This document shows, piece after piece, positions 1 to 5,723 of a stretch of DNA of 5,770 nt (positions are counted from its first letter, which is position 1; each line of letters begins with the position of its first letter). The stretch is from NCBI GenBank assembly GCA_020845495.1, contig JADLFM010000231.1, positions 1 to 5,770 of the forward strand. The letters are read 5' to 3'. The notes beneath the pieces were generated by a model. That model saw nothing but the letters and a program-made list of their open reading frames with translations, was not told where the DNA came from and did no database searches. Both the position numbers and the translations under genes were made by a program. The DNA comes from Chloroflexota bacterium (GTDB lineage: Bacteria; Chloroflexota; UBA6077; JACCZL01).

Positions 1-132
1 CACGGCGGCGGCGAGATCGTCGGGCCGCGCTGCGGCCAGGGCGCCGCGGTAGCGACCGAACGGCGTCCGGACGCCGCCGACGAGAAACGCCTCCCGCGCC
101 GTCCCGGTCATCGCCCGCAGCGTAACGGACAT
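1..132 (-). CDS. Thiolase (acetyl-CoA acetyltransferase family), N-terminal fragment
   Basis: The frame is open for 44 codons from the ATG at 132 and is cut by the left window edge. Residues 13-28 read REAFLVGGVRTPFGRY, followed by a G-A-L...R-P-D-D-L-A stretch. This is the characteristic first strand and loop of thiolases, which normally begin with a short leader and then (E)AFIV-x-x-VRTPFG. The family makes or cleaves beta-ketoacyl-CoA, as in fatty acid oxidation, the beta-ketoadipate pathway or acetoacetyl-CoA formation. The catalytic Cys and His lie outside the window, so the sub-class is open. The start is uncertain: a second in-frame ATG at 111 would give a leader closer to the usual length, and neither start has a convincing ribosome binding site. 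The gene points the same way as the HDAC/M24 operon but lies 369 bases downstream of it, so co-transcription is doubtful. Confidence 0.85.
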   Translation of the reverse strand, partial: MSVTLRAMTGTAREAFLVGGVRTPFGRYRGALAAARPDDLAAAV

Positions 133-198
133 CTTGATTTCGTCCGCCCCCTGTTGGGGTCGGACGGTCGGGCTGTTGCTGCGATAAGGGTTGCCTGG

Positions 199-696
199 GT
201 GCGGCTGGTCTGGTCGCTCGCGGTCGGCGTGGCTGTGGCGTGCGCTCTGGTTGTCTCCTCGGCGTCAGGACAGTCCTCCTACCAGAGCACGGTGAACGCG
301 ACGACCCCGCGCCAAGCGACCAGGACGGCCTTGGCGTACCTCCTCGTCGACTTGCAGGTCAACGCGGAGGCTACGCCCGATCCATTTCCCCGGCACATGG
401 GACGCGACCGATGCTTGCCCTGGGCCCGTCAGGAGTACTGCTGCTCGATCGATGGCGAAAGAAGGTGGTGGAACGACGAAGCCGCACCAAAGCGTAACGG
501 TCTAGGGGAGTTGCCAGAATGGCGAGAGATAGGTGCGCAGCGTAGCCACGTCGGCCTCGCCGCGGGTGGCGTCATCGGGGAGATAGCCGATCGGGTCTTC
601 GAGGAGAGGACCGATGTCAAGTACCCCCTCGAGGGTCGCATGCAGGCAGTAGGCGGAGTATGTGCGGCCGTAGCCGCCCTCTTGGACGAGTACTAG
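199..696 (+). CDS. Doubtful ORF with signal-peptide-like N-terminus
   Basis: An open frame of 165 codons can start at GTG 199, with AAGGG at 186-190 eight bases upstream. A TTG at 154 is another in-frame start. The first ~25 residues look like an export signal: MRLVW, then a hydrophobic run of Ala, Val and Leu, then S-S-A-S-G-Q. The following ~75 residues match nothing I recognise. From position 502 on, the frame is antisense to the 3' end of the well-supported HDAC-like gene, so the last third is probably not real protein sequence. This may be a genuine short exported protein that lost its own 3' end, a remnant, or chance coding in GC-rich DNA. No other gene is visible in 133-501. Confidence 0.2.
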   Translation: MRLVWSLAVGVAVACALVVSSASGQSSYQSTVNATTPRQATRTALAYLLVDLQVNAEATPDPFPRHMGRDRCLPWARQEYCCSIDGERRWWNDEAAPKRNGLGELPEWREIGAQRSHVGLAAGGVIGEIADRVFEERTDVKYPLEGRMQAVGGVCAAVAALLDEY

Positions 697-1602
697 TCTG
701 CCATCGCAGAGTTCTTCGGAGAGCGTGCCGATGGCACGTCCGAGCCGTCGGAACCCGTTCATGAGGAGGTTCTGGCGGCCGTTTGGGTCAAAGCCGCTGG
801 CGTCCTGGCCACAGGCTCCGATGATCACGTCGGGGCGGAACTGGCGCATGATAGGTGCGACGATCTGGTCGAAGGCGAGCATGTAGGCGCGCTCGCCGCT
901 GCCCAGGCCGAGCTCGATGTTGATGTTGTAGCCAGCGCCGGGGCCGACGCCGATTTCGGAGGCGGATCCTGTTTCTGGGTGCGACGTGCCCCAACTGCCG
1001 TGGCGCATATGGAACGAGACGGTGAGGACGTCGTCGGAATCGTAGAAGCAGGCTTGGGTGCCGTTGCCGTGATGGACGTCCCAGTCGAGGATGGCGACGC
1101 GCTCGCAGCCGTTGTTACGGACGCACTGTGCGGCTAGCGCGGTGTTGTTGAAGAAGCAGTACCCGTCTGCGCTGGCGGGGCCGGCGTGATGGCCGGGCGG
1201 GCGTACCAGCGCGTAGGCGATGGTGGCGTCGCCGGCTAGCACCAGATCGGCGGCGGCGAGGGCCGTGCCAGCTGCGGCTAACACGGGCTCCCAGGAGTCG
1301 GCACAGAGGAGGGTGGTGGATTCAAATCGGCGGCCGCCGGCCTCGCACGCGGCGCGGATATCATTGACGTAGGCCTGATCGTGGACAGTGCACAGCTCGT
1401 CCTCGGTGGCGAGGCGGCCGTCGTGCCAGCGCAGGTGGTCGGCAATCGGCCCGCGGCGAAGCACTGAGACCATGTTTCGGATGCGGTCGGCGTTTTCGGG
1501 ATGCAGTTCGGGAGCGTCGAGCAGGTCAGATTGACCGCCCTCGAACACCCCTGAGCCAGTGTCGTGGCGGAGCACCGCCGGGTGGTACAGGACGTCGATC
1601 AC
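502..1602 (-). CDS. Class II histone-deacetylase-like zinc amidohydrolase (HDAC / acetylpolyamine amidohydrolase superfamily)
   Basis: This is a complete 366-residue protein, the usual length for single-domain bacterial members. The family removes acyl groups from amines such as acetyl-lysine, acetylpolyamines or related small molecules, using one Zn2+ in the cytoplasm. All landmarks are present. HPENADR is at 34-40. RPPGHHA at 134-140 carries the His-His catalytic dyad (138, 139). DWDVHHGNG is at 173-181, with Zn ligands Asp175 and His177. GACGQDAS at 262-269 carries the third ligand, Asp267, with Gln where most relatives have Phe. EGGYG at 308-312 carries the transition-state Tyr311. The start is GTG 1602, which overlaps the TGA of the upstream M24 gene (GTGA). 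An open frame extends upstream to 1848 but is only antisense or overlap sequence, since homology begins at residues 2-6 (IDVLY). The Shine-Dalgarno is weak, so translation probably depends on coupling to the M24 gene. No sequence-visible feature separates small-molecule from protein substrates. Confidence 0.95.
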   Translation of the reverse strand: MIDVLYHPAVLRHDTGSGVFEGGQSDLLDAPELHPENADRIRNMVSVLRRGPIADHLRWHDGRLATEDELCTVHDQAYVNDIRAACEAGGRRFESTTLLCADSWEPVLAAAGTALAAADLVLAGDATIAYALVRPPGHHAGPASADGYCFFNNTALAAQCVRNNGCERVAILDWDVHHGNGTQACFYDSDDVLTVSFHMRHGSWGTSHPETGSASEIGVGPGAGYNINIELGLGSGERAYMLAFDQIVAPIMRQFRPDVIIGACGQDASGFDPNGRQNLLMNGFRRLGRAIGTLSEELCDGRLVLVQEGGYGRTYSAYCLHATLEGVLDIGPLLEDPIGYLPDDATRGEADVATLRTYLSPFWQLP

Positions 1603-2897
1603 GAGCCTGCGATGATCAGGTCGGCTGGCACTTCGTGTGGGAACTCGATCGCGTCCTCGGTTACAATGAAGGTGTCGATCAGTTCTCGGATGCCGGCGCC
1701 GTCTGGTAGATAGAAGTTCCACTCGTGGTTCATGACCAGACCGGGTTCTAGCGTTACGCCGCCGGGGTCTTCGCCTGCAGAGAAGGCAAATCGCCCAACC
1801 CAGTCCGGGGGGAACGCCACTCCAAGCTCGTAGCCGCCTACCCACCAAGCGTTCTCCCAGATTCCCACCGTTCGGGCTGCCTTCTCGTTTATGTCCAGCA
1901 GTTCTGCGATTGGCATGCCGGGATACATCGCAGAGCGAACCTCGTAGTAGACATGGGTGACGGTGTCGATGGCTGTCCTAGTCTGCGCGCTGGGGTTTCC
2001 GAGGCTTATGCAACGGGCGAGGTTTGAGTGATAGCGATTGACGACGCCGCACATATCGACGTTGATCAGGTCGCCGCGCTGTAGCTTTCGACGGCTTGCG
2101 TAGCCGTGCAGGCAAGCGTTCTTGGGCCCCGAGTTGACCATGCCAGGGATTGCGGACAGTTCGCCTCCGGCGTGGGCCATCGCAGATGTCGCCGCCGCCC
2201 ATAGCTCAAGCTCCGTGACTCCTTCGCGAACCTCGGCCGCGAGAGCGCGCATGCCAGCATCGCCAATGTGCGCGGCGTGGCGGATCGTTTCCAGTTCCAG
2301 TGGTGACTTGCGTCGGCGCACAGCAGCGACGATGTCTGTACCGTCCACGATTGTGGCGCCGTGGCGCCGCAGTGTCGCCTCGAACTCTTGGCTGTACCGG
2401 CGATTGGGGCGGTAGCTGCCGGGCTGCAGCGCGATCGCTCCGCGCAGCCAACCGACGTCTTTGAGGGTCTGGACGACGTAGTCCATCGCACTGGCGAACC
2501 CTGCGTGGTCATGGGGGGTTCGCCCTCTCTCAACGAGCCCCTCCGCAAAGTCGTTGGGGGCGATTCGAAGGTCAGGGGCACAGGCCAGGTGTGCGACTAG
2601 GAGTTGCTCGTCTTCATCGTCGAACACGATTGGAAGGTCATGCTCGCGATGCACCGCAACGCCACTAACCGGGTGCCAGCTGGCAGGACCGACATCGTGA
2701 TACCACGAGCAAGCGTGTCCCGTCAGGTAGCAGATGTCCTCCGGCGCCGACACCCACAGCATGTCGACGCCGCCTCGCGCCATCTCCTGTTGAGTGCGAC
2801 GCCATCGATCCTCGTACTCCCCGAACGGGAAGGCCGGCTGGAACTCTTCGTCCAGTCCGGCCCCGAGCCGTTCGAACACCATGTTCTTCGCAGCCAC
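1599..2897 (-). CDS. M24-fold (Xaa-Pro peptidase / creatinase / ectoine hydrolase-like) protein with degenerate metal site
   Basis: This 432-residue protein has the two-domain M24 layout. A creatinase-type N-terminal domain covers about residues 28-190 (EYEDRWRRTQQEM, then APEDICYLTGH at 51-61). A C-terminal pita-bread domain covers about 195-420. The conserved substrate-site His is in CLHGY (264) and the first metal Asp is in NVDMCG (281). The other ligand positions have changed: YHSNLAR has Asn292 where metallopeptidases have Asp; GGYELG has Tyr356 where GHGIG His is expected; and IDT has Ile407 in place of the last Glu. GYELGVAFPPDW at 355-366 resembles the GY-x-I-G...PPDW signature I associate with ectoine hydrolase (DoeA/EutD). 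A metal-independent C-N hydrolase is therefore more likely than an aminopeptidase. The chosen start is GTG 2897, with AAGGGAG at 2905-2911 seven bases upstream; ATG 2882 is the alternative. It is the first gene of the operon with the HDAC-like gene and is divergent from a TetR regulator. The substrate is unknown. Confidence 0.9.
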   Translation of the reverse strand: MAAKNMVFERLGAGLDEEFQPAFPFGEYEDRWRRTQQEMARGGVDMLWVSAPEDICYLTGHACSWYHDVGPASWHPVSGVAVHREHDLPIVFDDEDEQLLVAHLACAPDLRIAPNDFAEGLVERGRTPHDHAGFASAMDYVVQTLKDVGWLRGAIALQPGSYRPNRRYSQEFEATLRRHGATIVDGTDIVAAVRRRKSPLELETIRHAAHIGDAGMRALAAEVREGVTELELWAAATSAMAHAGGELSAIPGMVNSGPKNACLHGYASRRKLQRGDLINVDMCGVVNRYHSNLARCISLGNPSAQTRTAIDTVTHVYYEVRSAMYPGMPIAELLDINEKAARTVGIWENAWWVGGYELGVAFPPDWVGRFAFSAGEDPGGVTLEPGLVMNHEWNFYLPDGAGIRELIDTFIVTEDAIEFPHEVPADLIIAGS

Positions 2898-2904
2898 CGC
2901 ACCG

Positions 2905-2911
2905 CTCCCTT
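2905..2911 (-). promoter_or_regulatory. Ribosome binding site deciding the M24 start
   Basis: AAGGGAG on the minus strand lies seven bases before GTG 2897. The open frame extends further upstream to 3053, and ATG 2882 lies downstream. This site is the reason for choosing GTG 2897 over both. The longer form would also run far into the divergent regulator gene. Confidence 0.7.
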
Positions 2912-2927
2912 TGATGCACAACAGATG

Positions 2928-2960
2928 TGATATCATACCTCGTGATGCCTCGCACCGCAA
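2928..2960 (-). promoter_or_regulatory. Putative promoter of the M24-HDAC operon with overlapping palindromic operator
   Basis: On the minus strand a -35-like TTGCGG (2955-2960) is followed after exactly 17 bases by TATGAT (2932-2937), one base from the consensus -10. The perfect 8-bp palindrome TGATATCA (2928-2935) overlaps the -10; extended to TGTGATATCATA (2926-2937) it has one mismatched pair. A bound TetR dimer here would block the operon promoter and also sit 9-17 bases upstream of the regulator's own ATG, giving autoregulation. On the plus strand, TATCAT (2931-2936) ends eight bases before that ATG, as expected of the -10 of a leaderless transcript. CACA-N5-TGTG (2917-2929) is a second small inverted repeat. 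The boxes are seen; binding by this regulator is inferred. Confidence 0.55.
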
Positions 2961-3538
2961 ACCACGACGAACAGCGCCGCCGCATCGCAGAGGCGACATG
3001 GACCGTGGTCGCACGGGATGGCTTCTCCGCCGCCACCGTCCGCGAGATCGCACGCACAGCGGGATGCACGACAGGAACGCTGTCGCACTACTTCCGAGGC
3101 CGCAACGAGATGATCGCGTTCGCGTTCGATCTCGTGGTCGCCGACGTCTGCGACCAAGTCGACCAGCGCGCCGCGACCACGCCCCCCGGGCGAGCGCGCC
3201 TCGAAATGCTCGTCGAGGAGTTCCAACCAGATCCGACCGACTCTGACCCGACCGCCGTGGTCACCCTCTGGGCATGGGCACAGGCAGCGACCGACAAGAG
3301 GCTTGCCGGCCGGCTGAGACACAACTACGACCGGCTACGACAACTCGCTACCCGCTTCGTCGAGGAAGCGATCACCGCTGGCGACCTCCCACACGACGCA
3401 AATCCGAGCGACACAGCCGACACCATCATCTGCTTCGCAGACGGACTGTGCGCAGCCTCCATACTGGATCCCCGCCGTTTCCCTCCAGACCGCCGGGTCG
3501 AACTCACCGAACGGTTGCTCACCCGACTCCGGGCGTGA
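2945..3538 (+). CDS. TetR/AcrR-family transcriptional regulator
   Basis: This 197-residue protein is typical of TetR regulators. Residues 11-50 form the DNA-binding domain: RRRIAEATWTVVARDGFSAA gives helix 1 and the turn, TVREIARTAG gives helix 2, and CTTGTLSHYFRGRNEM contains the recognition helix with the hallmark L-x-x-Y-F. The remainder, helical and rich in acidic and aromatic residues with Trp pairs near 105-110, is a ligand-binding and dimerisation domain of the BetI-like general type. ATG 2945 is chosen because MPRTANHDEQ is a normal TetR leader. GTG 2942 and GTG 2927 are in frame, but there is no Shine-Dalgarno before any of them, so the mRNA is probably leaderless. It diverges from the M24-HDAC operon with about 47 bases between start codons. 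This is the standard arrangement for a local repressor released by the operon's substrate or product. The inducer cannot be read from the sequence. Confidence 0.93.
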   Translation: MPRTANHDEQRRRIAEATWTVVARDGFSAATVREIARTAGCTTGTLSHYFRGRNEMIAFAFDLVVADVCDQVDQRAATTPPGRARLEMLVEEFQPDPTDSDPTAVVTLWAWAQAATDKRLAGRLRHNYDRLRQLATRFVEEAITAGDLPHDANPSDTADTIICFADGLCAASILDPRRFPPDRRVELTERLLTRLRA

Positions 3539-3689
3539 GGGTGTCGGATCTTTCCGTGTAGGTGGGTTCGCTCGCGGTCGAGGTTACTCCGGGAGCCGGT
3601 CGCCGAAGTGGATCCTGAACGCGAGCAGGGCTGTCGTCGAGCTTCGCGTTCATGTCCAGGACGGGACGGCGTTGGTGATGGCGAGGTAG

Positions 3690-4040
3690 ATCGAGCAGCG
3701 ACCACCAGTCGACGGCGAGCCCGGCGAGGACGTACTCGTAGGGGATCCAGCCCCAGCCGGCGTCGCCCCAGCTCGTGCCCCAGGAGTTGCGGATCCGGAA
3801 CGCGCCCTTCGTCGTCGGGCTGCCCGGCGCCGCATTCTTGATCTGCAGGGCGTCGTCGTAGCCGCAGGCGACGATGGCGTGGCCCCCGACCACCTTCTCG
3901 CCGGCCTGCGGTTGCGGGACCTTCCCGGTCGCTGCCGCCTACGAGATCGAGCTGTAGACGGTGAACCCGAACATCGACGGGAGTCGCGGTGTCACCGCCG
4001 GGTCGAACCGGTAATACTGGAGCGCCCGGTAGCGCTGGCC
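3690..4040 (-). pseudogene. Papain-like (C1) cysteine peptidase remnant
   Basis: The minus-strand frame contains unmistakable C1-family blocks of the bacterial secreted type. RYRALQYYRFDP is followed by PSMFGFTVYSSIS, then, after an in-frame TAG at 3939-3941, TGKVPQPQ...GEKVVGGHAIVACGYDD with the catalytic His. FRIRNSWGTSWGDAGWGW carries the catalytic Asn, and IPYEYVLAGLAVDWWSLL follows. The N-terminal half with the oxyanion Gln and nucleophile Cys is missing. About 15 residues expected between YRFDP and LPSMFGF also appear deleted, judged from memory of the family. After DWWSLL (about 3693) the frame stays open to 3519, inside the 3' end of the convergent regulator gene, but no longer resembles the family. 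With no nucleophile and an internal stop it cannot be an active peptidase. The upstream exported-protein gene ends in the same frame 12 codons before the first recognisable block. Confidence 0.85.
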
Positions 4041-4076
4041 GACTGGCGCCGAGCTCGGACCTGGCTCTCTCCATTT

Positions 4077-4823
4077 CTAGGTACAGCGGCCGGGCGGCTG
4101 CGGCGCGAGCACGCCAGCGTCTCGAGTCTCCTTTGTGTCGGGAGCGTCGACACCCAACAGCTCAGAGAAAACCGTGTGACCCATCTGGTCAGCCGCCGTA
4201 ACACGGTACGGCCACATGCCTATTTCAAGCTGGTCAGCCGGCGCCAGAAGGAGAAAGAACCCCTCTGCATCAGTCGGCACAACCCGGCGACTGCAGTCAG
4301 CGTATGTGACCGAGACGGCAAGAGACGGGTCCTCAGCGACACCGATGATCCAAACCATGTTCCAGCGTGTCGGGTCATCAGTCTGCCGAGCGCCCCAGCT
4401 CACCCAGATGGGTCCCTCCTCGAACAGCGACGTCGCATCGAGACAACCAAGCCCTTGTCCGCCACCAGGGAGCCTCTCTCCCAGGCATAGTTGACCGTTG
4501 ACGTTCACGTACGAGGTCAGCGACCAATGCTGTCCACCGAACGTGGTCTGGACGTGGTGATTGATCGGGCCAGGACCTGGCTCGTGCATTTCGTCAGCCC
4601 AGATGTTTCGGAACTCCGCCTCGGCGTCGGCCGAGAACGGAGTGATCTCCAGGTTGACTTCTGGCATTCCCTGTACGGAACGATCGGCCGATGCACGTTT
4701 GCCGACTGCAGTGCTGTTCGAATCCGACCCTGAGGCCTCGACTCCTTGTGCGACTCCGACGGCAACTCCGGTCGAGATGATCATCACGATGAGAGTCACC
4801 TTCAACCCCCGTCTCAAGTACAT
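4077..4823 (-). CDS. Exported protein of unknown function
   Basis: This 248-residue protein starts at ATG 4823, with TGAGGAG (4831-4837) seven bases upstream. Residues 1-30 are a clear Sec signal: positive MYLRRGLK, hydrophobic VTLIVMIISTGVAVGVA, and a probable cleavage after VEA (30). The mature part begins with a polar Ser/Ala-rich linker to about 52. It then has an acidic segment (FSADAEAEFRNIWADEM, 63-79) and a likely beta-rich domain from about 100 to 223. Four Cys (113, 127, 177, 247) could form two disulfides once exported. I do not recognise the family. The motif run WSLTSYVNVNGQLCLGE then GCLDATSLFEEG, and VWIIGVAEDPSLAVSVTY, has the rhythm of actinobacterial secreted beta-sandwich proteins, but no function follows. 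It lies 11 nt after the small Cys-rich exported protein, so the two are probably one operon. The stop TAG (4077-4079) is in frame with the peptidase remnant beyond it. Confidence 0.8.
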   Translation of the reverse strand: MYLRRGLKVTLIVMIISTGVAVGVAQGVEASGSDSNSTAVGKRASADRSVQGMPEVNLEITPFSADAEAEFRNIWADEMHEPGPGPINHHVQTTFGGQHWSLTSYVNVNGQLCLGERLPGGGQGLGCLDATSLFEEGPIWVSWGARQTDDPTRWNMVWIIGVAEDPSLAVSVTYADCSRRVVPTDAEGFFLLLAPADQLEIGMWPYRVTAADQMGHTVFSELLGVDAPDTKETRDAGVLAPQPPGRCT

Positions 4824-4830
4824 TGCGACA

Positions 4831-4837
4831 CTCCTCA
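4831..4837 (-). promoter_or_regulatory. Shine-Dalgarno overlapping the upstream stop codon
   Basis: TGAGGAG on the minus strand begins with the TGA stop (4835-4837) of the small exported protein and sits seven bases before the next ATG at 4823. The overlap suggests that ribosomes terminating on the first gene re-initiate on the second. This supports a common transcript. Confidence 0.7.
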
Positions 4838-5233
4838 GCTGTTGCAGTTGTTGTCGACGGAAAGCGAGAAGATCTCGAAGTGTCCCTTTAGGGTGCTGCC
4901 ATTGTTCTTCAACGTTGTCCGTCGGTATGCGTCCACACTGTTGGTGAATGACCAGTTTCCAGAAGGCGATACGTTGTGCTCATAGGTGATCACACCAGAC
5001 TGGTCGCGCCGACGAGCCCGGTAGGAGTAGACATGTCCCCAGTCCGAGCGGCCAGTGTACGAAAGAGCCGTCTGCGGCTCCGAGTAGCAGCATGTGCTAC
5101 CGGTCTTCTGCGCGCACAGTGTCAATGCCGAAGCCGACTCTGGAAGAACAAAACCCAACACAAGCAGACACAACGCTACGAGTCTCGTCCGGGCAGATTG
5201 ATGCGGCCACATTCTACGCCTCCTCAGCGTCAT
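4835..5233 (-). CDS. Small Cys-containing exported protein of unknown function
   Basis: The protein has 132 residues from ATG 5233, or 125 from ATG 5212. The N-terminus is Arg-rich (LRRRR, then SARTR) and is followed by a hydrophobic core (LVALCLLVLGFVL, 18-30). A good signal peptidase site follows SASA (33-36), leaving a mature domain of about 96 residues. The mature chain has Cys40, the pair Cys48-Cys49 and Cys130 two residues from the end, enough for two disulfides that would tie the ends together. It is rich in Tyr, Ser, Asn and Arg and probably beta-stranded (DWGHVYSYRARRRD, GVITYEHNV, HFEIFSLSVDNNC). I do not recognise the family. It was compared by eye with small secreted bacteriocins of the lactococcin 972 type, but the sequence does not match well enough to say so. 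It is the first gene of the exported-protein operon. A long open frame upstream to 5665 is low-complexity Arg/Pro/Gly translation and is not taken as coding. Confidence 0.75.
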   Translation of the reverse strand: MTLRRRRMWPHQSARTRLVALCLLVLGFVLPESASALTLCAQKTGSTCCYSEPQTALSYTGRSDWGHVYSYRARRRDQSGVITYEHNVSPSGNWSFTNSVDAYRRTTLKNNGSTLKGHFEIFSLSVDNNCNS

Positions 5234-5257
5234 GGCAAACCTCCTGAACGGCGTCAT
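5210..5257 (-). repeat. Tandem imperfect start-site repeat (ATGACGC...AGGAGG) giving alternative starts
   Basis: On the minus strand two adjacent units each begin ATGACGC and carry AGGAGG. The first runs 5257-5234 (24 nt, AGGAGG at 5240-5245) and the second 5233-5213 (21 nt, AGGAGG at 5219-5224). Each AGGAGG is six bases from the next in-frame ATG, at 5233 and 5212 respectively. The gene therefore has two ideally spaced starts seven codons apart, plus a third ATG at 5257 with only a GGGGGA stretch before it. All forms keep the signal peptide core. The longer forms add Arg residues to its positive N-region. Confidence 0.65.
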
Positions 5258-5723
5258 ACGTCCCCCGCGGGCTACCGCAGCTCGCTGTTGTCCAGTCGGA
5301 ACTGTCGCCCCCTTTGCCGTGTGGAGACTCCAAATTACATCGAGCATGTGAGCGGCAAGAACCCTGCACGCGGGTTGCCGACGACGGTCGCTGGTGCCAG
5401 GTCGGGCGCGGCCGGGAGCCCCGGCACGGCCGGCCCTCGACGACCATGGCTCTGGCTCGCCTGGATCGTTCGGCCAGCTCGTAACCACCCTTTCGCGTCT
5501 GGGGTGCAGGTCGGATCGCCGCAGGGTGCGGAGGAGGGCTCCGGGCTCGTGCTCCCGGCGCGTGTGCCGCAGTAACGATCGGCAACCCGAGCGGGTCCAC
5601 GCGGACCTCTTCGTTGCGTTCGCTACATGCGGGGTCAGTCTATGCCGGCTCCGCGCACCCGTCAAGCGAAAGGTCGGCGGTCCGCATTAGGATCGCGCTT
5701 CGGTTCCGACGAACGGAGGACAG
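5258..5723. other. Divergent intergenic region
   Basis: No convincing gene lies in these 466 bases. Frames here are open only because of high GC, and their translations are Arg/Pro/Gly-rich without family motifs. The region must hold the promoters of the exported-protein operon (minus) and of the monooxygenase-like gene (plus). One weak minus-strand candidate is TTCTTG (5356-5361) with TGTAAT (5334-5339) at a 16-base spacing, which would leave a leader of roughly 90-100 nt. A GC hairpin GCCGGG-AGC-CCCGGC lies at 5411-5425 but has no T-run. No tRNA, CRISPR or insertion-sequence end was seen. Confidence 0.4.

Noticed and set aside
1603..1848. Upstream extension of the HDAC-like frame
   Set aside because: It overlaps the M24 coding sequence in another frame, gives Arg-rich translation, and HDAC homology begins right after GTG 1602.
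2898..3053. Upstream extension of the M24 frame into the TetR gene
   Set aside because: It is antisense to the conserved TetR DNA-binding domain, and a good ribosome binding site supports the GTG at 2897.
3505..3550. Inverted repeats CCCG-ACTC-CGGG and CACCC...GGGTG at the TetR stop as a terminator
   Set aside because: The stems are only 4-5 bp, partly inside the coding sequence, and have no following T-run.
3325..4074. 249-codon minus-strand open frame spanning the peptidase remnant
   Set aside because: Its translation is Arg/Gly/Pro-rich and out of frame with the recognisable peptidase blocks. It is a GC-driven shadow.
3939..4079. Recoding of TAG (for example pyrrolysine insertion or read-through) linking the exported protein to the peptidase
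   Set aside because: TAG also ends the HDAC-like gene at the expected place, and no catalytic Cys motif precedes the peptidase blocks, so read-through would not give an active enzyme. Decay is simpler.
5411..5425. Perfect 6-bp GC hairpin as a transcription terminator
   Set aside because: There is no T-run on either side and no gene ends nearby. Such hairpins are common in DNA this rich in GC.
4976..5575. 199-codon plus-strand open frame opposite the small exported protein
   Set aside because: It is antisense to a gene with a signal peptide and strong ribosome binding sites, and its translation is low-complexity with no motif.
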